Shown here in pieces: positions 52,284 to 60,885 of a DNA stretch of 64,000 nt (the first letter of the stretch is position 1; every line of letters starts with the position of its first letter). A model generated the notes under the pieces. It saw only the letters and a list, made by a program, of their open reading frames with translations, had not been told where the DNA came from and did no database searches. A program made the position numbers and the translations under genes. Origin of the DNA: an uncultured Eubacterium sp. GTDB taxonomy: Bacteria > Bacillota > Clostridia > Lachnospirales > Lachnospiraceae. The stretch covers positions 19,973 through 83,972 of the forward strand of contig CAJUAU010000010.1 in the NCBI GenBank assembly GCA_910584645.1, in the 5' to 3' direction.

Positions 52284-53207
52284 TCATTTCTTCAAAAACA
52301 CGTATTTCTGCGTATCTTCTTTGTTTTCTTTGACTTCAATCCCCTTTATATCCTGTACAAACTTGAGAAAGGTTGAGTAACCAAACTTTTTTGCTGTAAA
52401 GTTTGGCGTATATTTATACAATTCGTCTGCCAGCTTGCTCAAAAGGATCCCTTTCTGATTCTTTGGCCTTGAAAGGATTTTAAATACATGGTCTTTGATC
52501 TCACTGATATCATTTCGGATCAGTACTTTTATGGATGTTTTGTTCTGAACCAGCTCAAATTGTTCCATGCTCTCAATAAACTTGGAGAGGGAATTGTATC
52601 CATAATTCCGGACGTCAAAATCGGAATACCGTTTTGTCAGAGAGGACCCGATCTCTCCTAACCCTGTCTCTTTTCCCTTGTTTTCATTGGTGGTGATGAT
52701 CTCAAGAATATCTTCAATGATCTTACTGATCTTACGGGAGCCGGCAACGGTATCATCTTCTGCTGACGCCTGGGAAGCGCCGGACAGGATATTGAGATAT
52801 TTAAATTCATTGCAGGCATTACGAAAAGCCGCCGGGGTTTTCTTCTCTCCCATGCCGATCACAAATTTACCCGCCTCTCTCAATCGGCTTGCCAGCTTGG
52901 TAAAATCGCTGTCGGAGGAGACCAGACAGAAGCCCTGGACATTTCCAGTATATAAAATATCCATGGCATCTATGATAAGGGCAGAGTCTGTGGCGTTTTT
53001 GCCCGTCGTATTCTGAAACTGCTGGATCGGCGTCAAAGAGTATTCCGATACGACTTTTTTCCATTTGTTCATCTGGGAACTCGTAAAATCCCCATACATT
53101 CTTCGATATGTGATGGAACCGTAATTGTTGATCTCATCTATGATATATGGGATATGCTGGGCAGATATATTATCGGAATCGATAAGTATCGCAAATGTTT
53201 TTTCCAA
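52284..53207 (-). CDS. NYN-domain RNase-like protein with OST-HTH/LOTUS domains
   Basis: A 307-residue protein. Residues 1-145 are a NYN/LabA (PIN-fold) domain with the acidic residues expected of a metal nuclease: LIDSDNIS, DSALIIDAMDIL and SSDSDFTKLA. The rest holds two winged-helix OST-HTH modules (about 165-230, GEIGSSLTKRYSDFDVRNYG; 240-305, LADELYKYTPNFTAKKFGYS). OST-HTH modules bind RNA. A role in RNA decay is inferred. It stands alone downstream of the phosphoketolase. Confidence 0.85.
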   Translation of the reverse strand: MEKTFAILIDSDNISAQHIPYIIDEINNYGSITYRRMYGDFTSSQMNKWKKVVSEYSLTPIQQFQNTTGKNATDSALIIDAMDILYTGNVQGFCLVSSDSDFTKLASRLREAGKFVIGMGEKKTPAAFRNACNEFKYLNILSGASQASAEDDTVAGSRKISKIIEDILEIITTNENKGKETGLGEIGSSLTKRYSDFDVRNYGYNSLSKFIESMEQFELVQNKTSIKVLIRNDISEIKDHVFKILSRPKNQKGILLSKLADELYKYTPNFTAKKFGYSTFLKFVQDIKGIEVKENKEDTQKYVFLKK

Positions 53208-53228
53208 GGATTGTTCCTCCTGTTATCC

Positions 53229-53266
53229 TAGCTCGACATCGGTGTCAAATTGACGCCGTCGAGTTA
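53229..53266. repeat. 38-bp hairpin of the palindromic repeat family
   Basis: TAGCTCGAC at the left and GTCGAGTTA at the right flank an inner hairpin, CGGTGTCA with TGACGCCG. The ends match those of the 188-bp element at 45172, so it looks like an internally deleted copy. Confidence 0.6.
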
Positions 53267-53351
53267 TCTTTTCTTCTATCTTACTATTCTTCCAGAAAAG
53301 ATACAAGGAAAATCTGACAGGAAGATATTTTTCTTAGCTGAAAACACGAAC

Positions 53352-53389
53352 AGACAGCCTTATCACGCAAGCATGATAAAGCTGTCTGG
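53352..53389 (-). terminator. Terminator after the phosphoketolase gene
   Basis: CAGACAGC...TATCA pairs with TGATA...GCTGTCTG (15 positions, one G-T), with an 8-base loop and TTCGTGTTTT after it on the minus strand. Confidence 0.8.
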
Positions 53390-53410
53390 CCTTTTGACCC
53401 TGGGATCAAA

Positions 53411-55819
53411 TTATTTATTGTCTGGCGTATGCCATACCCAGTCGCGTACTTCCGGAAGGTCAATGCCTTCTTCGTGGATGTACTGCTTGTGGGCAACGAG
53501 CATATCGTTCATCTTCTGGATCAGGAAGGAACCTTTGTTTCCTAACTGTGGAAGATTCTGTACAACTGACTTAGTCAGGTTGAAGCGGTCGATCTTATTC
53601 TGGACTCTCATGTCAAATGGAGTGGTGATCGTACCCTCTTCCTGGTAACCGAATACATGAAGGTTACGGTTTGTTCTATAGTAAGTCAGCTCGTGGATCA
53701 TCGTCGGATAACCGTGGAATGCAAAGATGATCGGCTTATCTTTTGTAAAGATGGAATCATACTCGGCATCCGTCATTCCGTGAGGATGCTTAAAGCTGGA
53801 CTCAAGCTTCATAAGGTCAACTACGTTGACAAAACGGATCTTAAGGTCCGGAATGTTGTCACGAAGGATCGTAACGGCAGCCAGTGCCTCCTTTGTCGGT
53901 GTATCACCGCAGCATGCAAGTACGACATCCGGCTCTTCGCCCTGGTCATTACTAGCCCACTCCCAGATACCGATACCCTGGGTACAGTGTTTTACAGCCT
54001 GCTCCATCGTCAGCCACTGATGGCTTGGGTGCTTGGAAGCTACGATCACGTTCACGTAGTTCTTGCTTCGGATACAGTGGTCGAAGCAGGAAAGCAGACA
54101 GTTCGCATCCGGCGGCAGATACATGCGGACAACATCTGCCTTTTTATTAGCGATATGATCTAAGAAACCTGGATCCTGATGGGTAAATCCGTTGTGGTCC
54201 TGCTGCCATACGTTGGAGGTGAGAAGAAGGTTCAAGGAAGCAATCTTCTGTCTCCACGGAAGCTCGGAAGTAACTTTCAGCCATTTTGCGTGCTGTGCTG
54301 CCATGGAATCTACGACACGGATAAATGCCTCATAGCTGGCGAAGAATCCGTGGCGTCCTGTAAGAAGATAACCTTCCAGCCATCCCTCGCACATATGCTC
54401 ACTGAGCATGGAGTCCATGATGCGTCCATCGTTGGCAAGGAATTCATCATCATCATATTTAATACCGTTCCAGTCTCGGTTTGTTGCCTCAAATGCGTGA
54501 TACAGACGGTTGGACATCGTCTCGTCTGGTCCGAAGATACGGAAATTCTTTGTCTCTTCGTTCAGGTTAAAGATATCACGGACAAAGGCACCCAGCTCGA
54601 TCATATCCTGTTTTTCTACCGCACCAGGACTTGGTACATCCACGCCATACTCACGGAAATCAGGGAGACGAAGGTCTCTCAGAAGCAGGCCGCCGTTGGC
54701 ATGTGGGTTGGCACTGATCCTTGCGTCGCCGTCCGGCGTCAGAGCTTTCAGTTCCGGGATGAGCTGTGCATTTTCATCAAAGAGCTCCTCCGGTTTGTAG
54801 CTTAAGAGCCACTCTTTGAGCTGATCCAGATGCTCCGGCTTCTCCATGGTGATCGGCACCTGATGGGCGCGGAAAGAATCTTCGATCTTGTTTCCATTGT
54901 CGTCGAACTTCGGTCCCGTCCATCCCTTTGGTGTGCGGAGTACGATCATCGGCCACATCGGACGCTCTTTGTTTCCGTTTTCACGGGCATCTTTCTGGAT
55001 CCCTTTGATCTTTTCGATGGCGGTATCCAGTGCTGCTGCCATCTTTTTGTGCATATTCATTATGTAATCCGGGCTGCTCATTTCATCCTCAACGAAGATC
55101 GGCTCCCAGCCGCAGCCACGGAAGAAGTTCTCCACTTCATCGTGGGAAATACGTGCAAAAATAGTCGGGTTACTGATCTTGTATCCATTCAGGTGAAGGA
55201 TCGGAAGAACGGCTCCGTCAGTAACCGGATTCAGGAATTTATTACAATGCCATGCGGTGGCAAGAGGACCTGTCTCAGCTTCACCGTCTCCTACGATGGT
55301 TGCTGTGATCAGTTCCGGATTGTCAAATACAGAACCGAATGCGTGAGCAATGGAATAACCAAGCTCTCCACCTTCGTTGATGGAACCCGGAGTCTCTGGT
55401 GCTACGTGGCTGGAAATTCCGCCAGGGAAAGAGAACTGCTTGCAGAGTCTCTTCATACCTTCAATATCTTCACTTACGTTCGGATAAATTTCACTATAGT
55501 GACCTTCGAGATAAGAGTTCGCCACAAAGAAGTTTCCGCCATGACCAGGACCTGAGATTAAGATCATGTCTAAGTCATATTTTTTGATCGCTCTGTTTAA
55601 GTGAGTATAAACAAAGTTCTGACCAGGGACTGTTCCCCAGTGGCCTACAATTTTTTTCTTTACCTGCTCTCTTGTAAGAGGTTCACGTAAAAGTGGGTTG
55701 TCAAGCATGTAAAGCTGTGCTGCTGCCAGATAGTTAGCGGCACGCCAATAAGCATTCATTTTCTCTAAATAATCATTTGTCAGCGGCTGCTTTTCCGGAC
55801 AATCATTCATGTTTGCCAT
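53411..55819 (-). CDS. xfp: Xylulose-5-phosphate/fructose-6-phosphate phosphoketolase
   Basis: An 802-residue TPP enzyme, splitting xylulose-5-P (or fructose-6-P) with phosphate into acetyl-P plus glyceraldehyde-3-P (or erythrose-4-P). Family blocks: GHWGTVPGQNFVYTHLNRAI, SGPGHGGNFFVANSYLEG, the TPP motif GDGEAETGPLATAWH, and HQDPGFLDHIANKKADVVR. It gives a pentose route to acetate and ATP. The start at 55819 has AAGGAG nine bases upstream; 55825 is possible. It has its own promoter. Confidence 0.93.
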   Translation of the reverse strand: MANMNDCPEKQPLTNDYLEKMNAYWRAANYLAAAQLYMLDNPLLREPLTREQVKKKIVGHWGTVPGQNFVYTHLNRAIKKYDLDMILISGPGHGGNFFVANSYLEGHYSEIYPNVSEDIEGMKRLCKQFSFPGGISSHVAPETPGSINEGGELGYSIAHAFGSVFDNPELITATIVGDGEAETGPLATAWHCNKFLNPVTDGAVLPILHLNGYKISNPTIFARISHDEVENFFRGCGWEPIFVEDEMSSPDYIMNMHKKMAAALDTAIEKIKGIQKDARENGNKERPMWPMIVLRTPKGWTGPKFDDNGNKIEDSFRAHQVPITMEKPEHLDQLKEWLLSYKPEELFDENAQLIPELKALTPDGDARISANPHANGGLLLRDLRLPDFREYGVDVPSPGAVEKQDMIELGAFVRDIFNLNEETKNFRIFGPDETMSNRLYHAFEATNRDWNGIKYDDDEFLANDGRIMDSMLSEHMCEGWLEGYLLTGRHGFFASYEAFIRVVDSMAAQHAKWLKVTSELPWRQKIASLNLLLTSNVWQQDHNGFTHQDPGFLDHIANKKADVVRMYLPPDANCLLSCFDHCIRSKNYVNVIVASKHPSHQWLTMEQAVKHCTQGIGIWEWASNDQGEEPDVVLACCGDTPTKEALAAVTILRDNIPDLKIRFVNVVDLMKLESSFKHPHGMTDAEYDSIFTKDKPIIFAFHGYPTMIHELTYYRTNRNLHVFGYQEEGTITTPFDMRVQNKIDRFNLTKSVVQNLPQLGNKGSFLIQKMNDMLVAHKQYIHEEGIDLPEVRDWVWHTPDNK

Positions 55820-55871
55820 TTTCATTTGCTCCTTCCAAATTCGATTCATTTTCTAAATCTATTCCGAACCT

Positions 55872-55899
55872 ATTATAACATAATAAAAATCTGGGGCAA
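55872..55899 (-). promoter_or_regulatory. Phosphoketolase promoter
   Basis: On the minus strand TTGCCC (55894-55899) and TATAAT (55872-55877) are 16 bp apart, about 50 bp before the start codon. Confidence 0.6.
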
Positions 55900-55959
55900 G
55901 TACTTTTTGTTTTTATTTTAACAATCTTTGGATTTTCGTCATCCTGCCCAGAAAAACAA

Positions 55960-57135
55960 TTATTCATAAGAATCCTTTATGCAAAACGCTGATAAGGGTT
56001 TACGCACTTTCATCCGGGTGATCTCAACCAGACCAAGACGGGTAATATCTACAACTGTAGTCTTAACCTGGTCATTCAAGAAGGCATTCTCAAGTTCCTG
56101 AAGCAATGCTTTGATCTTTGATTTTTCTTTCATATCAATAAAATCAATCAGTATTATGCCGGAGATATTCCGGATCCGTATCTGCCTGGCGGCTTCTCTT
56201 GCTGCTTCCATATTCACTTTAAAAAAAGTTGTCTCACTGTTTCGCCTGCCAGCCACCGCCTTCTGGGTGTTTACATCTATGACAGTAAGCGCCTCCGTAG
56301 GTTCGATCACGAGGGAACCTCCGCTTTTGAGCCAGACATGTTTTTTTTGTGCTTTCGCTAACTTGCTGCTGATGCCAAGAAGCTTGTCCAGAGAATAAGA
56401 AGGGTCCTCATAAAACTGGAGTTGTTCCGGTTCCAGCCCAGGATAGCTCTCTAAGCGGCGGAATACTTCCGGCACATCGGTTATGATCCGGCGGAAAGAT
56501 CCGGCTTCTGAATCCAGGAATTTGATAAATTCCGGCTGAGAGCGGTAGAGCCTGGTAGTATAGGTGCGGTTCCCTGCTTTTTGAAGGACGTCCTGAGCTT
56601 CCTGGATCAATTGACGGCTCTCGGACAGGATCTGCTCTCTGTCAGCCCTGGAACAGCTGGTCCGCAAAATAATACCCACACCGGCTTCCTGGCATTCTGT
56701 CCCTAGTTCCTCTAAGATACCCTCCAGCCGCTGCCGCTCCTTTGGATCACTGATCTTAGATGAAATGCTCTGTGATAGATTTTCTGTGGTCACCACGGCA
56801 AATCTGCCCGCAAATTCAAGTTTTCTTGATACCACCGCCTGTTTGGACTTAACTGCCGCTTTTTTTACCTGGACGGCAAATTCCATCCCCTGTACTATTT
56901 TCTCCGAAGCTCCCCTATTTTTCTCCATGGGAAGATAACACATGACATCTTTCTGAACTTCCACAAAAGCGGCATTGATGTTCTGAACAATGTGGCTCAC
57001 CCGGCAGACGTAGATATCTCCTGCCAAAAGGGAGTCCTCACTGGTCTCTTCCACGATCACGTTATCCAGCTGCTGGTCTTCCAGAACAGCGGATATATAA
57101 CAATGGTCTTTTTCTATGACTGCTAACTGCTTCAT
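55960..57135 (-). CDS. rng: Ribonuclease E/G family protein
   Basis: A 391-residue RNase G-type endoribonuclease. The S1-like segment is at about 30-100 (DIYVCRVSHIVQNINAAFVE). The catalytic aspartates are in LTVIDVNT and IILIDFIDM. The protein ends soon after VDITRLGLVEITRMK, lacking much of the zinc-link and small-domain region of E. coli RNase G (489 residues). The start at 57135 follows GGTGAGGG and avoids overlap with the upstream gene. In relatives rplU normally follows; here 9.5 kb of other genes intervene. Confidence 0.88.
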   Translation of the reverse strand: MKQLAVIEKDHCYISAVLEDQQLDNVIVEETSEDSLLAGDIYVCRVSHIVQNINAAFVEVQKDVMCYLPMEKNRGASEKIVQGMEFAVQVKKAAVKSKQAVVSRKLEFAGRFAVVTTENLSQSISSKISDPKERQRLEGILEELGTECQEAGVGIILRTSCSRADREQILSESRQLIQEAQDVLQKAGNRTYTTRLYRSQPEFIKFLDSEAGSFRRIITDVPEVFRRLESYPGLEPEQLQFYEDPSYSLDKLLGISSKLAKAQKKHVWLKSGGSLVIEPTEALTVIDVNTQKAVAGRRNSETTFFKVNMEAAREAARQIRIRNISGIILIDFIDMKEKSKIKALLQELENAFLNDQVKTTVVDITRLGLVEITRMKVRKPLSAFCIKDSYE

Positions 57136-57145
57136 ACCGGCGCCC

Positions 57146-57889
57146 TCACCTTTCATTAAAGTACATCTGAATCCGGTGGATCTGACAGGAGTATGGCTTT
57201 AAGCTGAGGTTCATGTAGTTCATAAAAGCCTCCAGTACCAGCTCCGGCTTGATGTTTGTCACACTGCCGGAAACCAGCTTTAAGTAAAGCTCTTCTTCGC
57301 TGTCATATTCGTTGTTCAATTCCTCTGGCATCCCAGGACAGACCCTTTCAAATTCTTCCCTGGAAAAAGCATAGGAAAGGATCAGCGGCTTTAAGTCAAT
57401 CTCAGCTTCACTTTTTTTGGTTTTCTTAAGGATAAGGATCTGCTCCTGTTCCATAAATTCCGTAAAGCTTTCCCGAAGGGAAAATTCTGCTTCCGGTACA
57501 GTATTGGAAGAAAATGTTCTGCCGTCTTTTAACTGGATCACATAATCGCAGGCATTCAGCAATGCCATAGAAGTCTTCACGTTATCTTCCAGCAGCTGGA
57601 TCTCCGTCACAAAAAGCTCCTCCGTCATGAACTGGCTGAGGGTTTTGGCAAGTTCATCCAAAGGCATGTCCGGCAGGGAATTGAACTCAATGTCAATATA
57701 TTCTCCGTCACTGGTCAGTCCCACACTCAGGGGAGAGGCAAAACTCATGATCTGATGAGGGTTAAACCCCTGGGAATATGCCACATCCAGCTTGGCGCGG
57801 CGGATGGCTTTCTGAAAAAAGCGCATACAGTCCAGATGTCCGATAAATTTGAGGGAACCTGTCTTTGTGAATCGCATTCTTGTCTTCAA
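57146..57889 (-). CDS. Radical-SAM-associated protein, DUF2344 (TIGR03936)
   Basis: A 247-residue DUF2344 protein: RMRFTKTGSLKFIGHLDCMR at the start, then SQGFNPHQIMSFASPLSVGL. In many bacteria it is fused to, or next to, the TIGR03960 radical SAM protein, as here (25 bp downstream of it). The function is not known. The start codon appears to be TTG; the first ATG would drop four residues of the family motif. Confidence 0.88.
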   Translation of the reverse strand: MKTRMRFTKTGSLKFIGHLDCMRFFQKAIRRAKLDVAYSQGFNPHQIMSFASPLSVGLTSDGEYIDIEFNSLPDMPLDELAKTLSQFMTEELFVTEIQLLEDNVKTSMALLNACDYVIQLKDGRTFSSNTVPEAEFSLRESFTEFMEQEQILILKKTKKSEAEIDLKPLILSYAFSREEFERVCPGMPEELNNEYDSEEELYLKLVSGSVTNIKPELVLEAFMNYMNLSLKPYSCQIHRIQMYFNER

Positions 57890-57914
57890 TAGCTATTACG
57901 ACCTTTCTCGCATA

Positions 57915-59795
57915 TTATGATGTCTGTTCCAGACAGACTCCGGCCCCAAAGCGCATCGCCCCGCAGCCGCTGCACTTCTGCCTGCAGTTTGGCGTGACCT
58001 GTTCTTTTCTGGAATTTTCGTATTCCCGCCACAGGAACTCTTTGGTAACCCCGATATCAATAAAATCCCAGGGGAGGATCTCATCTTTTTCCCTCTCCCT
58101 GTAATTGTAAAAATCTCTGGACACATGATTCTTTTCCAGCACCTGTTCCCAGACCTCTTCCTGGAAATAATCGGTCCAGGCGTCGAAAATACAGCCCTGA
58201 CGATAAGCGTCTTCAATCACTTTTGCCAGTTTTCTGTCACCTCTGGCAAAAAGCCCTTCGAGCTCCGAGGTCACGGCATCGTGGCAGTTATAGCGGATGG
58301 AGCGCTGGTTGATCTGTTCTTTTACCTTTCCCAGCAGGAAACGTCTTTTGTTCTCAAAATTTTCCGCCGTATCCATAGGTGCCCACTGGAACGGGGTAAA
58401 GGGTTTGGGGACAAAGAAGGAGGAACTTGCCACGATCTCCGGTCTGCCATGCCGCTCTTCTTTCGGAAGCTCAAAGTATTTTGCCGCGATCTTATTTGCC
58501 AGCACTGCGATCTCTTCGATATCCTCCAGCCGCTCCCCCGGAAGCCCTAACATGAAATAAAGCTTCACCCGGTTCCAGCCACCCTGAAATGCTTCCCAGG
58601 CACCTTCTAAGATCACTTCCTCCGTCAGCCCTTTGTTGATCACGTCCCGCATCCGCTGGGAACCTGCTTCCGGTGCAAAGGTCAGGCTGCTCTTCCTCAC
58701 ATCCTGAACCCGGCTCATCACGTCCAGCGAAAAGGCATCGATGCGCAGGGAAGGCAGGGATATATTGATCTTCCGCTCCTGGCACTCTTCGATCAGAAAA
58801 TATACCAGCTCTGCCAGTTCTTTATAGTCACTGGAACTTAAAGAACTTAATGTAATCTCTTCATAGCCGGTATTGTCCAACATTTTTACCGCCATTTCCT
58901 TTAAGTATTCTAGATCTCTTGGCCGGATGGGACGGTAGATCATTCCCGCCTGGCAGAATCGGCAGCCCCGGATGCAGCCCCGCTGGATCTCCAGCACTAC
59001 CCGGTCCTGGGTCGCCTTTATATAAGGTACAAGAGGCTTCTCCGGATAATAAGTGTGGGTTAAGTCTGTCACCACCTGTTTTTTCACTTTAGCAGGCGCC
59101 TCCGGACTGTTTGGGACCACTGCCTTTATAGTGCCGTCGGTATGGTACTCAATATCGTAAAGGGAGGGGACATAAATTCCCTCCACACCTGCTGCGGCCT
59201 CCAGAAATTCCCGCCGGTCACCGCCCCTTTCTTTCCATTCTTTATAGCAATCCAGAAGCTCCCGGTAAGAGGTCTCCCCCTCTCCGATGTATACCAGGTC
59301 AAAAAAATCCGCCACCGGCTCCGGATTGTAGGTACAGGGTCCGCCGCAGACCACAAAGGGATCCTCTGCTGTTCTTTCTTTTGTATAAAGAGGGATTCCT
59401 GAAAGTTCAAGTATCTGTAGGATATTGGTATAGCACATTTCGTATTGGAGAGTGATCCCGAGAAAATCAAAATCCCGAATGGGTTCCTGGCTCTCCAGGG
59501 CAAAAAGCGGAATTTCCTGCTCCCGCATGATCTGGTCCAGATCCGGCCAGGGGGAGTATACCCTCTCACAATAGGTATCCTCCCATTTGTTAAACATATC
59601 GTACAGGATCTGGATTCCCAGGTGGGACATACCGATCTCATATACATCTGGAAAACACATACAAAACCGCACCTGGACAGACCGGGGATCCTTCTTTACC
59701 ATGTTTATTTCATTGCCAGTATATCTCGCCGGTTTCTCAATACTCAAAAGAATCTCGTCCGGCAGCGCCAGCTTTCGTTTATGCTTAAATGCCAT
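57915..59795 (-). CDS. B12-binding-type radical SAM protein (TIGR03960)
   Basis: A 626-residue radical SAM enzyme. An N-terminal cobalamin-binding-like domain (about 40-190) is followed by the SAM core with the [4Fe-4S] ligands in GCIRGCRFCQAGMIYRP. SLPSLRIDAFS and SLTFAPEAGSQRMRDVINKG are family features. A C-terminal cluster of cysteines (CRQKCSGCGAM, about 603-613) probably binds a further metal. Its reaction is unknown. It heads the radical SAM-DUF2344-rng run. Confidence 0.88.
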   Translation of the reverse strand: MAFKHKRKLALPDEILLSIEKPARYTGNEINMVKKDPRSVQVRFCMCFPDVYEIGMSHLGIQILYDMFNKWEDTYCERVYSPWPDLDQIMREQEIPLFALESQEPIRDFDFLGITLQYEMCYTNILQILELSGIPLYTKERTAEDPFVVCGGPCTYNPEPVADFFDLVYIGEGETSYRELLDCYKEWKERGGDRREFLEAAAGVEGIYVPSLYDIEYHTDGTIKAVVPNSPEAPAKVKKQVVTDLTHTYYPEKPLVPYIKATQDRVVLEIQRGCIRGCRFCQAGMIYRPIRPRDLEYLKEMAVKMLDNTGYEEITLSSLSSSDYKELAELVYFLIEECQERKINISLPSLRIDAFSLDVMSRVQDVRKSSLTFAPEAGSQRMRDVINKGLTEEVILEGAWEAFQGGWNRVKLYFMLGLPGERLEDIEEIAVLANKIAAKYFELPKEERHGRPEIVASSSFFVPKPFTPFQWAPMDTAENFENKRRFLLGKVKEQINQRSIRYNCHDAVTSELEGLFARGDRKLAKVIEDAYRQGCIFDAWTDYFQEEVWEQVLEKNHVSRDFYNYREREKDEILPWDFIDIGVTKEFLWREYENSRKEQVTPNCRQKCSGCGAMRFGAGVCLEQTS

Positions 59796-59826
59796 AGTGC
59801 ACCTCTTCCTTGTTAGTCATTACAAC

Positions 59827-59855
59827 AGTATACCATTCCTCCTATACCACGACAA
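59827..59855 (-). promoter_or_regulatory. Promoter of the radical SAM operon
   Basis: On the minus strand TTGTCG (59850-59855) and TATACT (59827-59832) are 17 bp apart. Confidence 0.6.
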
Positions 59856-59863
59856 GAAAAAAA

Positions 59864-59892
59864 TTGCTTTTTTGCCTGCTCTATGCTACTAT
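59864..59892 (+). promoter_or_regulatory. Promoter of the zinc-ribbon gene
   Basis: TTGCTT (59864-59869) and TACTAT (59887-59892) are 17 bp apart, divergent from the radical SAM promoter. Confidence 0.5.
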
Positions 59893-59936
59893 TAATACAT
59901 CTTAAATTGTATATACGAAAGGAGATACATCTTATT

Positions 59937-60803
59937 ATGTGGTGCCCAAAATGCAGAAATGAATATATCGACGGAGTTTCTACCTGTGTAGACTGTGGTT
60001 GTGAACTGGTGGAGGAACTCCCGGTTGAAATTGATAAAGATGCGCCTCAGGTGATTGGCTCTGTCACCGATGAGGCTGTCGGCAACAAATTTATCCGCTT
60101 TTTCCGCTTTTCCGGTCTGCAGACCTGTGGCCTGATCCCCCGGGAGGAAAACGACGGTTTTGACCTTGTCGTATCCTATCCAGAACTGGACCGTGCTCTG
60201 GAGATCATCCGTGGTTTTGCCGACCTGGAGGAAACTGACGAGATCGATCTGGATAAACTGATGCCATTGCTGGACGAACAGCTGGAGGATATCCAGAAAG
60301 AAGAAGCCAATGAACTGCTCTCCGACCTTCGGACTGAGGCGAGTACCGTATACGTCAATAAAAAAGATGCCTATTCCGATTTAAAATTCAGCGGCTATTC
60401 TTTTATCGGGTTTGCCATCCTCGGCTATCTGTTTGCCGGACTGAATCTGGCTGGAGTGATCTCACTGTTTACGAACTTTTCGATGATCATTCTCGTCGTC
60501 GTATTCACTGTATTTTTATTGATCGGCATCTCTTCGTTCCGAAAAGCATCCAGGATCAAAAACCTTGTGTCGGAAGAAGAAAGTGCAGTGGAAAAGGTTC
60601 AGCAGTACATCAATGAACATTTTACAGATGAGTATCTCTCCTCTCTTGATGATGATACTTTATCCGAAGAAGAAAATTTCTTCCATGTAACGGAAGTTTT
60701 GAAAACTGAGGTGTCACAGCAGTTCCCGCTTTTCAGCAAAGGCTATATCGACCAGTTGGTGGATGAGAAGTACGGGGAATACTGCGATAGCAGGGAGAGT
60801 TGA
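59937..60803 (+). CDS. Zinc-ribbon membrane protein
   Basis: A 288-residue protein starting with a zinc ribbon (MWCPKCRNEYIDGVSTCVDC; Cys3, Cys6, Cys17, Cys20). A DUF2007-like segment follows (FIRFFRFSGLQTCGLIPREE, FDLVVSYPELDRALEII), then two membrane helices (about 148-190) and an acidic C-terminus. DUF2007-type domains are thought to be signal-transducing, but no function is known. The ATG at 59937 is chosen because the conserved ribbon starts there; AAAGGAG lies upstream. Confidence 0.7.
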   Translation: MWCPKCRNEYIDGVSTCVDCGCELVEELPVEIDKDAPQVIGSVTDEAVGNKFIRFFRFSGLQTCGLIPREENDGFDLVVSYPELDRALEIIRGFADLEETDEIDLDKLMPLLDEQLEDIQKEEANELLSDLRTEASTVYVNKKDAYSDLKFSGYSFIGFAILGYLFAGLNLAGVISLFTNFSMIILVVVFTVFLLIGISSFRKASRIKNLVSEEESAVEKVQQYINEHFTDEYLSSLDDDTLSEEENFFHVTEVLKTEVSQQFPLFSKGYIDQLVDEKYGEYCDSRES

Positions 60804-60885
60804 TGACGTGGCTGAATGATTGTATTGGTGCTGTTTCTGCACCTTTTGGTATTATATTTATTTAAGAGAAGGAAAAGTAATCACT

